From: Candidatus Methanomethylophilaceae archaeon
Lineage (GTDB): Archaea; Thermoplasmatota; Thermoplasmata; Methanomassiliicoccales; Methanomethylophilaceae
NCBI GenBank assembly: GCA_028694055.1
Contig: JAQUUA010000004.1
Coordinates: 1-36,153 of the forward strand
DNA: 36,153 nucleotides
Reading direction: 5' to 3'
Positions 27,644 to 36,153 of this stretch are shown piece after piece; the stretch's first letter is position 1, and each line of letters starts with the position of its first letter. The position numbers were made by a program, and so were the translations under genes. Under the pieces are notes generated by a model. It made no database searches, was not told where the DNA came from, and saw only the letters and a program-made list of their open reading frames with translations.

Positions 27644-30058
27644 CTGTTAGAGGAGAGGACCCTTACTATTTCTGGAATGACCTGCTCCCACTGTGCCAAG
27701 GAGGTGGAGTCCGCGGTAGGTTCTCTACATGGTGTGGAGCAAGCGGCTGTGAATCTTCCCACTGACACCCTCCGGGTGAGATTCCAAAAAGATGAGGTCG
27801 GTCTGGAGGACATCGAGGATGCGGTGCGCAAAGCCGGTTTCGATGTGCAATGGACCCGATCGAAGTTCTTGATTGAGGGCATGGATTGTGCCTCCTGCGT
27901 CCGTGGCTTGGAACAGGGTCTGGCCAGCAGGGATGGTGTCCGATCCGTGCGTGCTAACCTTTCAACTTCTGAGTTGCAGGTGGAGCACGATCCCAGGACG
28001 ATCAGCAACGCTTCGATCACAGCTTTGGTAGAGGAGATGGGTTTCGCGGTGGCTGGAGCAGAGGAAGAGGAATTCTACCGCCAGGAGATGGCCCAACAGC
28101 GTCGTCTCATCCTTGTGGCAGCCATCTTTGGCATCCCCTGCATGGTTCTGAGCATGGCATTCATGATGACCGACGTGTCACTGGGTATGAGCATGCAGCA
28201 ACAGCATTACCTCCTGTTCCTTCTTGCCACTCCGGTGCAGATATACTGTGGCCGACAATTCTATTCCGGGGCGTTATCTGCCCTCCGCAATCGCACCGCG
28301 AACATGGACACATTGGTGGCAATGGGCACCACAGCCGCCTACGTTTACAGCACGGCTGTGACCTTCTTCCATTCCTACTTCGGGCACGTCATGGTTTACT
28401 TCGAAGCGTCAGCCATGATCATCCTGCTCATCTTGGTGGGGAAGTATCTGGAGATGTACGCTAAAAGGGGGACCTCAGAGGCCCTCCGCAAGCTTATGGA
28501 TCTGCAGCCTAGGACGGCCAACGTCTTGAGGTCCGGGAAAGAGCTGACCATCCCGATTGAGTCTTTGCTGAAGGACGACATCTTTCTGGTACGTCCTGGC
28601 GAGCAGATACCCACAGATGGGGTGTTGATTGAAGGCAGATCGTCTGTGGATGAGTCCATGCTCACCGGGGAGAGCCTTCCTGCGGGTAAGAAGGAAGGAG
28701 ACGAGGTGTTCGGAGGGACTATCAACATCAATGGTAGCTTCCAAGCGAAGGTGACCCGTCTAGGCGGTGAGACCATGCTATCCCAGATAGTCCGCATGGT
28801 CGAGGACGCACAGCTGTCCAAGGCACCCATACAGCGTATCGCTGACCGGGTGGCTGCGGTCTTTGTGCCTATCGTCATCACGGCAGCCACCATCTCATTC
28901 CTTTATTGGTACTTCTTCGGCTTCTTCGATTACACCATCGACAACACCCGATTCGCCTTCTCATTGACGGCCTTCATCTCTGTGATGGTGATCTCCTGCC
29001 CCTGCGCCATGGGCTTGGCGACACCGACTGCCATCATGGTGGGCACCGGCAAAGGGGCGGAGCATGGAATTCTCATACGGAATGGGGCGTCCTTGGAAGT
29101 GGCTGGCAAGGTCAGTGTGATGGCCTTCGACAAGACTGGGACCTTGACCGTCGGTTCACCCGAGGTCACAGACGTCATCCCGTTCCAGGAAGAGGACATC
29201 ATCGCCCTGGCAGCCGTGGGGGAAAGACGTTCGGAGCATCCTCTGGCCAAGGCCATACTGGCGAAGGCAGGCGGTGGCCCCTCTCCCGATTCATTCATTA
29301 ACATCCCAGGGCGAGGCATCGGTTTCCAGCACGGAGGAGCAGAGTACCTACTGGGGAACGATGCCCTATTGGATGGTCATAGGGAAGAATCCCGCGCCCG
29401 GGAGGAGATGGACAGGCTGGCCGCTTCCGGCAAGACTCCCATGGTTCTCATCCGTGGCCACGAAACCCTGGGTGTTATCGGTATCGCGGACACCATCAAG
29501 CCGGATGCTCGGGAGGCGGTGGCGGCGCTCAAGAAGATGGGCATACGTTCTGTGATGATCAGCGGGGACCGCAAGGCCACGGCAGAGGCCATAGCCCGCG
29601 AACTGGGGATCGAAGAGGTCATGGCCGAGGTGCTTCCCAACGAGAAGGCAGAGGCTGTGTCCATACTGATGTCCCGCGGCGACGTTGTGGCCATGGTGGG
29701 TGACGGGGTGAACGACGCTCCGGCCTTGGCCACCGCGGATATCGGCATCGCCATGGGAGGCGGAACGGATGTGGCCGTGGAGACTGCGGACATCGTTCTG
29801 GTGAAGGACAGCGTCATGGACGCAGTGGCATCGATTCAACTGTCCAACAAGACCTTCTCCAAGGTCAAGCAGAATCTATTCTGGGCGTTCATCTACAATA
29901 TCGTCTGCATACCGCTGGCCGCGGGTTTGTTCTATCCCTATCTAGGTGTACTCCTGCCACCGATAGCAGCCGCGGCCGCCATGGCGTTCAGCGATGTTAC
30001 CGTGGTCGGGAACGCCTTGTTGATGAAGCGCTACACGCCACCGGTTCTAAGGACCTGA
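27644..30058 (+). CDS. copA: Copper-translocating P-type ATPase (two N-terminal HMA domains); start uncertain (27644 CTG or 27677 ATG)
   Basis: ISGMTCSHC and IEGMDCASC metal-binding motifs, [50 protein letters not shown]. Confidence 0.95.
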   Translation: MLEERTLTISGMTCSHCAKEVESAVGSLHGVEQAAVNLPTDTLRVRFQKDEVGLEDIEDAVRKAGFDVQWTRSKFLIEGMDCASCVRGLEQGLASRDGVRSVRANLSTSELQVEHDPRTISNASITALVEEMGFAVAGAEEEEFYRQEMAQQRRLILVAAIFGIPCMVLSMAFMMTDVSLGMSMQQQHYLLFLLATPVQIYCGRQFYSGALSALRNRTANMDTLVAMGTTAAYVYSTAVTFFHSYFGHVMVYFEASAMIILLILVGKYLEMYAKRGTSEALRKLMDLQPRTANVLRSGKELTIPIESLLKDDIFLVRPGEQIPTDGVLIEGRSSVDESMLTGESLPAGKKEGDEVFGGTININGSFQAKVTRLGGETMLSQIVRMVEDAQLSKAPIQRIADRVAAVFVPIVITAATISFLYWYFFGFFDYTIDNTRFAFSLTAFISVMVISCPCAMGLATPTAIMVGTGKGAEHGILIRNGASLEVAGKVSVMAFDKTGTLTVGSPEVTDVIPFQEEDIIALAAVGERRSEHPLAKAILAKAGGGPSPDSFINIPGRGIGFQHGGAEYLLGNDALLDGHREESRAREEMDRLAASGKTPMVLIRGHETLGVIGIADTIKPDAREAVAALKKMGIRSVMISGDRKATAEAIARELGIEEVMAEVLPNEKAEAVSILMSRGDVVAMVGDGVNDAPALATADIGIAMGGGTDVAVETADIVLVKDSVMDAVASIQLSNKTFSKVKQNLFWAFIYNIVCIPLAAGLFYPYLGVLLPPIAAAAAMAFSDVTVVGNALLMKRYTPPVLRT

Positions 30059-30379
30059 ACCCTCAGGAGGGAAGCGGAAGCGGATGCGGGGGAAATCCAC
30101 CACAACGCCTTCCAAGACCTTCACGCCTTCGATCTCCAACAACTCCTGTTTCTGAGAGGACCTCTCGTATCCGCCCATATATCCTCCCAGTCGGCCATCG
30201 GAAAGCACCACCCGATGGCAAGGGGTGACGATGGGCTCCGGGTTCTTGGATAGCAGCCTGCCCAGGGCCCTTGCACTCCCGGGGCGACCTATCGCTTCCG
30301 CCAGATCGCCGTAGCTGCAGACCCTGCCGGGAGGTATCCGCCTCAAGCGGGACCATACGGCCTCCTCCAGCTCAGTCAT
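30047..30379 (-). CDS. Methylated-DNA--protein-cysteine methyltransferase, short C-terminal-domain form
   Basis: [51 protein letters not shown], active-site PCHRV. Confidence 0.92.
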   Translation of the reverse strand: MTELEEAVWSRLRRIPPGRVCSYGDLAEAIGRPGSARALGRLLSKNPEPIVTPCHRVVLSDGRLGGYMGGYERSSQKQELLEIEGVKVLEGVVVDFPRIRFRFPPEGSGP

Positions 30380-31922
30380 CCTTCTTCTCCCTGATCCAGA
30401 TGTCACGCTGCGGGAAAGGTATCTCTATGCCATACTCGCGGAAGTTGGCATCGATGCTTTCTCTGAGTTCTCCCAATATTCGGTAATGGTCACGGAAGTC
30501 AGCAACCCATGTGAACAGTCGGAAATTCAGCGAGGAGTCCCCAAAGCCCAGGAAGCGTACTATGGGCATCTCGTCCGGGGTCTTCAAGACCTCAGGATGA
30601 TCCATGGCGGCTTCCATCATGGCCTTCTTCACCATGGAGATGTCGGAACCGTACGCCACTCCGATATCGACCTTGGCCTTGTAGCGAGCGTCGGGGCGGA
30701 GGACGTTGACGATCTTGCTGTTGGCCACCACATCGTTCGGGATGGTGAAATACTGTGGGTCGAAGGTGTTGTAGAACGTGGTGCTCCTCATACCTACCCT
30801 CACCACCTCCACCACAATCCCATCATCCATCTGTAAGAGGTCACCCTCCTTGAAAGGCCTCTCGATGAGGAGTGAGAGTCCAGCGAAGAATTTTTTCAAG
30901 GTGTCCTGAGCACCTAGGGATATGGCTAGACCCAGGATACCGGCGCCGGTGAGGATGACCATGATGTCGAAACCCAAAACGGAAAGCACACCCGACAGGG
31001 CGCTCAGTGAGATCGACATCAGACCGATCCAGTTCATGAGGGGCAATAGGGAGAGGTCATTATCCATCAGTCTCTTGGAATTGAATTTGATTAGCAGGTG
31101 TCGGACTATAATCTTGTAGAGGGCCCAGGATATCTTGGCACCGAGGAGGATGTACAGAACCATGGATATAGAGCCGACTGCGATGAGAGTGGCCTCGTCC
31201 GCACCAATGATGGAGAATGATTGGACGATGCCGAAAAGCAGTACCACCAGGAGTACCGGGGTGCGCATTATCTTCAAGGTCTGGTTGTAGAAAGCCGTTT
31301 TGCTGGCTAGCTCCCTCCTCAGGATCATCGGCAGTACGAAGGCGTAAAGGGAAACCGCGATAATGCCATACAAGGCCATGGTAACGAGCAAGGCTCCCAA
31401 AGGACCATCCAGCGGATATGGCAGGGTGTTGACGAACACACCCAAGATGTGATTATAGGAATCTTCACCGGAATAGATGGAGCTGATGTCCAGAGTCACA
31501 TTGAATGACAACAGCTCGGATTGGGAGACATCGGAGAGGTTGGTGACGGTGATCAGAACTTCGGCATGAACCATGGTGCTAGAGGAAAGTCTACTGGCAG
31601 TCATGATGAGTACCAACCTCTCCCCACTGCCGGGGTCGACCTGCACTGTTCCAGTTTTACCGAAAAACTCCAGTTGATAGGAATCGAGATGCGAAGCCCC
31701 ATCTTGGAAATCCAGCTCTGCCTGGACATGCACGGGTGAGCTGTCATTGTTGTAGATGTACCATGACCATTCCACCTGATTTCCAGCCGCGGTTTCCATA
31801 TCCAGTGACTCGTTCTCAATCACCACGTTCACCGAGGAGGCCTGGGCAGGAGCCACTGGCAAGAGTATGACCAATGCGACGGCTATCAATGCGAAAAAGA
31901 ATGTCCACAGCTTGCCGTGCAT
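30372..31922 (-). CDS. MscS-family mechanosensitive channel with signal-peptide-like N-terminus and extracytoplasmic beta-rich domain
   Basis: MscS core GAGILGLAISLGAQDTLKKFFAGLSLLIERPFKEGDLLQMDDGIVVEVVRVGMRSTTFYNTFDPQYFTIPNDVV. N-terminal hydrophobic leader, then about 150 residues of beta-like sequence. Confidence 0.92.
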   Translation of the reverse strand: MHGKLWTFFFALIAVALVILLPVAPAQASSVNVVIENESLDMETAAGNQVEWSWYIYNNDSSPVHVQAELDFQDGASHLDSYQLEFFGKTGTVQVDPGSGERLVLIMTASRLSSSTMVHAEVLITVTNLSDVSQSELLSFNVTLDISSIYSGEDSYNHILGVFVNTLPYPLDGPLGALLVTMALYGIIAVSLYAFVLPMILRRELASKTAFYNQTLKIMRTPVLLVVLLFGIVQSFSIIGADEATLIAVGSISMVLYILLGAKISWALYKIIVRHLLIKFNSKRLMDNDLSLLPLMNWIGLMSISLSALSGVLSVLGFDIMVILTGAGILGLAISLGAQDTLKKFFAGLSLLIERPFKEGDLLQMDDGIVVEVVRVGMRSTTFYNTFDPQYFTIPNDVVANSKIVNVLRPDARYKAKVDIGVAYGSDISMVKKAMMEAAMDHPEVLKTPDEMPIVRFLGFGDSSLNFRLFTWVADFRDHYRILGELRESIDANFREYGIEIPFPQRDIWIREKKDD

Positions 31923-31978
31923 GCCACTGTTAGGTGTTCTTTCAATATTATTTTTCCCACAGGGTGAAGATTTTTATC

Positions 31979-32863
31979 ATGCATCCCCATCCGTCCATGA
32001 TGGACGTCTTGGATATCTTCCGGGTGGCCTTGGCCCTGATAGTCTTGACTATGGCCTCCCGTCAGGATCTGAGGGAGCGGATGGCGGAGGACTACCACTG
32101 GATAATCATAGGTGTAGCCGGATTGGTTTACCTTTCCTATTTAATCATCAGTCAGTCTCTTCCCGGGGAATTCTTACTGCTCGTATTGGCAATGGCCATT
32201 CTTTTCGCTGATATTTTTTGGGAGCGCCCAGAAGGGCAGTGGGTTTTGTCCATTCTGATCTATGGTGTGGCCTTGTTCCTGTTGGGGGTGGTCACCATCC
32301 AATTCTATGGAGATGCTCGATTCTGGCCCTTCATGACCGTTCCGGTTTTGTTCTTCTTGTTCCTTCTATTCTATATGTTCGATATTATTAAAGGCGGGGC
32401 GGACGCCAAATGTCTGATTGCCATAGCCTTGCTCTTCCCAGACTATCCGATGATCTTCGGGCTTCCTCTCATAGCAGTACCGTCGTCCGTAGCCGCTGTT
32501 GTTCTGCCCTTCGGATTAATGGTGCTCTTCCATGCCGCCCTCTTCACTGTGTTATCGGTGTTCTATAACCTTCAGCGCAATCTAAGGGCAGGTGATTGGC
32601 GGTTCCCCCAACTCTTCTTGGGATACAAAGTCTCCATACCGGAGGCCAAAGCCGGTCAGTATTGGCCCATGGAGAAGATCAGCAACGGGAAGGTGGTCCT
32701 GACCCATAGTCCCCAGGACGATGCCCAGGGGATATTCGAGGCTTTGACGTCATTCGGCAGGGATGAGGTATGGGTGACGCCCAAGATACCATTCCTAGTT
32801 CCCATAACCTTGGCAATGATGTTCCTGGTTTCAATGGGAAACCTCATGTTCTTCCTGCTTTGA
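31979..32863 (+). CDS. A24-family (type IV prepilin/preflagellin-like) aspartic peptidase
   Basis: Polytopic; TMASRQDLRERMAEDYHW first Asp and IIKGGADAKCLIAIALLFP (GxxD-type) second catalytic Asp. Confidence 0.83.
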   Translation: MHPHPSMMDVLDIFRVALALIVLTMASRQDLRERMAEDYHWIIIGVAGLVYLSYLIISQSLPGEFLLLVLAMAILFADIFWERPEGQWVLSILIYGVALFLLGVVTIQFYGDARFWPFMTVPVLFFLFLLFYMFDIIKGGADAKCLIAIALLFPDYPMIFGLPLIAVPSSVAAVVLPFGLMVLFHAALFTVLSVFYNLQRNLRAGDWRFPQLFLGYKVSIPEAKAGQYWPMEKISNGKVVLTHSPQDDAQGIFEALTSFGRDEVWVTPKIPFLVPITLAMMFLVSMGNLMFFLL

Positions 32864-33500
32864 ATGAACACCGTGTCTCCAGAGGACAGCCCCTGCAGAT
32901 GGGTAGTTTACGACAATGTTCCTTGGCCAGCTCCACCAACAGAGCATACAGGTCCCCGAGTGCCAGGGAATCCGGCCCTAATTCCTCCTCCATCTTTTTC
33001 CTCATTGCCTCATAGTCCTGGGAAGAGCAGGCACCAGTGCGGTTAAGGACCCGTAGGCAATAGGAGGAAGCCACGAAAACGGGGCGTCCTCCTCCATATA
33101 GCAGTATGGAATCCGCCGTCTCTGGCCCGATGCCCGGCAAGGACAGGAGCTCCTCACGGCATTCATCAAGCTCACCTTGAAGCATGTGAGATATTTCTCC
33201 TCCATGGGTGTCAAGCACATGACGGGCCAGGGATTGGAGGCGATGAGCCTTCTGTCGGTAGAAACCGCAAGGGCGGACCAACTCTTCCAGGATATGGATG
33301 TCCGTTTCCGCTAGCCGTTCCACATCCAGCAGGCCATGGTCTCTGAGGGAGTCCAAGCAAAGGAGGACGTTCTCCCAACGGGTCTGCTGGGTGAGAATGG
33401 CTCCCAGGGCGACCTCGAATGCCGAGGAGCTCGGCCACCAGGACTGCACATCATATTCATTCCTCAGGAGTGAGAGCACCTCTTCGATGGTCCAAGGCAA
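32844..33500 (-). CDS. Endonuclease III-like HhH-GPD DNA glycosylase family protein with 4Fe-4S motif
   Basis: ALGAILTQQTRWENV, LLSLPGIGPETADSILLYGGGRPVFVASSYCLRVLNRTG, C-terminal CRKLPICRGCPLETRC cluster. Start unclear; TTG 33500 avoids the overlap with the upstream gene (ORF track 33560). Confidence 0.85.
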   Translation of the reverse strand: MPWTIEEVLSLLRNEYDVQSWWPSSSAFEVALGAILTQQTRWENVLLCLDSLRDHGLLDVERLAETDIHILEELVRPCGFYRQKAHRLQSLARHVLDTHGGEISHMLQGELDECREELLSLPGIGPETADSILLYGGGRPVFVASSYCLRVLNRTGACSSQDYEAMRKKMEEELGPDSLALGDLYALLVELAKEHCRKLPICRGCPLETRCSFKAGRT

Positions 33501-33510
33501 GCATCCGACC

Positions 33511-34518
33511 TCACAGTATGATGTCCAATCTTTTACCGCAGATCTGGCAATGGCCATCATCCATCTTCAGTACCTTGGTCTCATAACCACGACGGTTTAC
33601 AATCATCTCTCCGCAGGATGGACAGTAGGTATGGGAATCCACATGAACAGGAGCGTTGCCGATGTAGACATATTCCAAACCTTCCCCGTAGGCGATATCC
33701 CTGGCGGCCGCAAGGGTCTCCAGAGGCGTGTCAGGGACATCCATCATCAGATAGTCCGGATGGAAGCGGGTGAAGTGCACAGGAACGTTCAAGCCCAGCT
33801 CCGTGGTCACCCATTCGCAGAATTGGGTTATCTCATCTGGGTCATCGTTTCTACCCGGTATCACCAGATATGTAAGCTCTAGGTGTATCCCGCGGGAATA
33901 GACGAATCTCGCCGCCTCCAGTACTGGAGCCAATGCTGCATGGCAGGTGTTGCGGTAGAACTCGTAGCTGAATCCTTTGATGTCGATGTTCATCCCCTTG
34001 ATGACCTCGCAGAGCTCCTGCAGAGGGGGAAGGTTGACATATCCGTTGGTGACCAGTATCCCATGCAGGTCATCCTGGCCCCTGAGGACGTCAACCACAT
34101 ACTCCTGCCATATCGTGGGCTCGTTGTATGTGAAGGCCAGGTTGCGTATCCCTTTGCTCCGGCAGAGGTCACGCAGTTTCTCTGGCTCCATGAACACCGT
34201 GTCCCTTTCGCCGATCTTGGTCTGTGATATGGTATGATTCTGACAGTGGTCGCAGGATAGGTTGCAACCCAGGCTTCCGACCGAGAGGACCTCTTCCCCC
34301 GGATGGTAATGGTACAAGGGCTTCTTCTCCATAGGGTCTATGTTCAGGGACGAGACCTGCCCATAGTTAACCGCCTGCAGGATGTCTGGGCCGGCCCTTC
34401 TGGTACCGCAACGTCCTCTGGATCCTTTTTGAATCACACAGAAGTTGGGGCATAGAAGGCAACGGTAGCGTCCATTAACGACCTCATAATATCGGGACTC
34501 AACGGCGGAAGTGTTCAT
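33511..34518 (-). CDS. amrS: AmmeMemoRadiSam-system radical SAM enzyme
   Basis: RYRCLLCPNFCVIQKGSRGRCGTR, SLGCNLSCDHCQNHTISQ (CxxxCxxC), FTYNEPTIWQEYVVDVL, LVTNGYVN, C-terminal zinc-ribbon-like CPSCGE...CQICGK. Confidence 0.93.
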   Translation of the reverse strand: MNTSAVESRYYEVVNGRYRCLLCPNFCVIQKGSRGRCGTRRAGPDILQAVNYGQVSSLNIDPMEKKPLYHYHPGEEVLSVGSLGCNLSCDHCQNHTISQTKIGERDTVFMEPEKLRDLCRSKGIRNLAFTYNEPTIWQEYVVDVLRGQDDLHGILVTNGYVNLPPLQELCEVIKGMNIDIKGFSYEFYRNTCHAALAPVLEAARFVYSRGIHLELTYLVIPGRNDDPDEITQFCEWVTTELGLNVPVHFTRFHPDYLMMDVPDTPLETLAAARDIAYGEGLEYVYIGNAPVHVDSHTYCPSCGEMIVNRRGYETKVLKMDDGHCQICGKRLDIIL

Positions 34519-35452
34519 AGCCTTGGTCACCTAGGCTAAATATTGAGCTATCTCTGATTAATACGTTTTCATGACCGTCCACCACCCTGCCGATGATGGT
34601 GAAATCCACGTCCAGGGCATGCACGTGACCAAGGAGCTCCTTGCGGATGGTGAACAATAGCTCGTATTCACCACCGAAATTGAGCATGAGTTCCTCTTCT
34701 GGCACGCCTTCCTCTATCAACCGGGAGACGTGTGGCCCGGCAGGAAGCGATTCCCAGAGGATCTGCATACCTACGCCGCTGGCCTCCGATACCTGCGCCA
34801 CAGAGGCGGATAGACCATCGGATAGATCCATACAGGCGCTCACGGCGCCGCTTCTAGCCAGGTCCCGACCCTCCCTCAATCGAGGACGAGGACGGAATAG
34901 GGTCATCCTGGCGGATGGGAGGTCCAAACCTTTCTGGATGGAATAGAAACCGGCAGCCGCCTCGCCCAGATGCCCAGTCACCGCAACCAGGTCCCCTACC
35001 TCGGCCCCCTTCCTGCTGAGGATCTCCTCTCTCTTCAAGACTCCCAGGGCAATGCCGGCCACCAGGCCTTCTCCGTTCTTGGTGTCCCCTCCGATGATGG
35101 GTGCCCCATTGGCACTGGCGCACTCCTGCATCCCGGCCACGACCTCTTGCAGATCCTCCACCTCCATGTCCTCAGGCATGGCCATTGCCGAGAGGAAGCC
35201 GATGGGTTCAGCACCCATGCTGGCGAGGTCGCTGAGGTTCACCGCGACCGACATCCATCCGAAATCACTCAGGGTCATGCCCTCTGGCATATGGCGGCGG
35301 AAGCTTACAAGGTCAGTGCTGACTACCAGACACTGATCACCCAGATCTATCACGGCGGCGTCATCGCCCGGTCCGATCAGCACATCGCTACCGATCATGC
35401 CTTTGATGATATCCACCAGGCGCCTCTCCCCCATCTCCTTGAGCTTGGCCAT
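34499..35452 (-). CDS. thiL: Thiamine-monophosphate kinase
   Basis: IGPGDDAAVIDLGDQCLVVSTDLVSFRRHMPEGMTLSDFGWMSVAVNLSDLASMGAEPIGFL; SACMDLSDGLSASV. Confidence 0.95.
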   Translation of the reverse strand: MAKLKEMGERRLVDIIKGMIGSDVLIGPGDDAAVIDLGDQCLVVSTDLVSFRRHMPEGMTLSDFGWMSVAVNLSDLASMGAEPIGFLSAMAMPEDMEVEDLQEVVAGMQECASANGAPIIGGDTKNGEGLVAGIALGVLKREEILSRKGAEVGDLVAVTGHLGEAAAGFYSIQKGLDLPSARMTLFRPRPRLREGRDLARSGAVSACMDLSDGLSASVAQVSEASGVGMQILWESLPAGPHVSRLIEEGVPEEELMLNFGGEYELLFTIRKELLGHVHALDVDFTIIGRVVDGHENVLIRDSSIFSLGDQGYEHFRR

Positions 35453-35522
35453 ATGCCTGTTCCCAGGTCAAGGCATGAGATAACCTTTTCTGTCCCTTTA
35501 ACCAGAAATTCCTCGCTAACGA

Positions 35523-35536
35523 ATATTTCTAAATAT
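35523..35536. promoter_or_regulatory. 14-bp palindrome over the putative larA TATA region
   Basis: ATATTT-CT-AAATAT, 30 nt upstream of ATG 35567. Confidence 0.35.
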
Positions 35537-35566
35537 CCATCTACATACCGAACGACGGTTCTGGCG

Positions 35567-36153
35567 ATGAAGTTGGATATCAGATACGGTCGGGACGGCC
35601 ACGAGACGGTCCGCATACCGGATGAGTGTCTCATCGGGGTATTCTCTCCCAATGAGGTCGAGGCCCTGTCGGCAGACGATGAGATAGAGGCCGCTCTGGA
35701 CAGTCCCTTCGGCGCCGAGGGCATCGAGGCTTTCCTGCAAGGGGGGAAGGACGTGGTCTTCATCGTCAATGACGGCACCCGGCCCACGCCCACGGCCCAG
35801 GTGCTCCAGGCTTTGTCTCGTCGTATGGACCTCCGTAAGGCCCGTTTCCTCATCGCCACTGGAACCCATCGGGCACCGACGGATGAGGAGTACGACTTCA
35901 TATTCGGTGAGCTCTACGAGTCTCTTCGGGACCGTATTCATTCCCACGATTGCCTTAAAGATTCCATGGTGGACTTAGGTTCCTCCAAGAACGGCACGGT
36001 GATGGAAGTCAACCGCATGGCCGTGGAGGCGGACCGTCTGGTGATCATAACCAGTGTGGAGCCGCATTATTTCGCCGGTTACACCGGAGGTCGGAAGTCC
36101 TTCCTCCCCGGGGTGGCATCTTTCCGCACCGTGGAACAGAACCATCGTTTGGC
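35567..36153 (+). CDS. larA: Nickel-dependent lactate racemase-like protein (LarA/DUF2088), truncated by the right edge
   Basis: Manual translation: MKLDIRYGRDGHETVRIPDECLIGVF...VVFIVNDGTRPTPTAQVL...FLIATGTHRAPTDEEY...HDCLKDSMVDLG...PHYFAGYTGGRKSFLPGVASFRTVEQNH. Confidence 0.9.
   Translation, partial: MKLDIRYGRDGHETVRIPDECLIGVFSPNEVEALSADDEIEAALDSPFGAEGIEAFLQGGKDVVFIVNDGTRPTPTAQVLQALSRRMDLRKARFLIATGTHRAPTDEEYDFIFGELYESLRDRIHSHDCLKDSMVDLGSSKNGTVMEVNRMAVEADRLVIITSVEPHYFAGYTGGRKSFLPGVASFRTVEQNHRL

Noticed and set aside
35395-35978. ORFs 35395-35901(-), 35516-35947(-) and 35769-35978(+)
   Set aside because: Alternate frames of larA/thiL; larA has clear family motifs.
1-36153. CRISPR arrays, insertion sequences, prophage, defence systems
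   Set aside because: No direct-repeat arrays, transposase, integrase or recognisable defence proteins were seen on either strand.

Overview
The window reads as a compact, housekeeping-type archaeal chromosome segment, probably euryarchaeal and possibly Thermoplasmata-related. That placement is inferred from type II GAPDH, COG4030/EhaR-like, archease, archaeal-type PGK and PycA/PycB, not from a marker gene. About 28 protein genes are supported. They include a biotin-centred block (pycA-pycB, then birA-bioY-ecfA-ecfA-ecfT), a formyltransferase-like/COG4030 HAD pair, archease/nadX, pepQ-tldD-tldE, a cyclophilin-like protein, ilvB-ilvC, a histone-deacetylase-like protein, gap2-pgk, a complete DapL-type lysine operon led by an Lrp/AsnC regulator, copA, ogt, an MscS channel with an unusual ectodomain, an A24 prepilin peptidase, an EndoIII-like glycosylase, the AmmeMemoRadiSam radical SAM enzyme, thiL and a truncated larA. 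I see no tRNA, rRNA, CRISPR array or mobile element. I did not find a clear new multi-gene system. The most interesting signals are intergenic: a near-perfect 27-bp palindrome upstream of pycB, a long bipartite inverted repeat flanking the shared archease/nadX promoter, and a perfect 9-bp inverted repeat between gap and pgk. Other points are 3' coding overlap at all four convergent gene junctions, an EndoIII-family protein whose expected catalytic Asp reads as Ser, and an unclear, possibly non-canonical start for copA. No database searches or computations were run. Assignments come from motif recognition, and regulatory roles are inferences.
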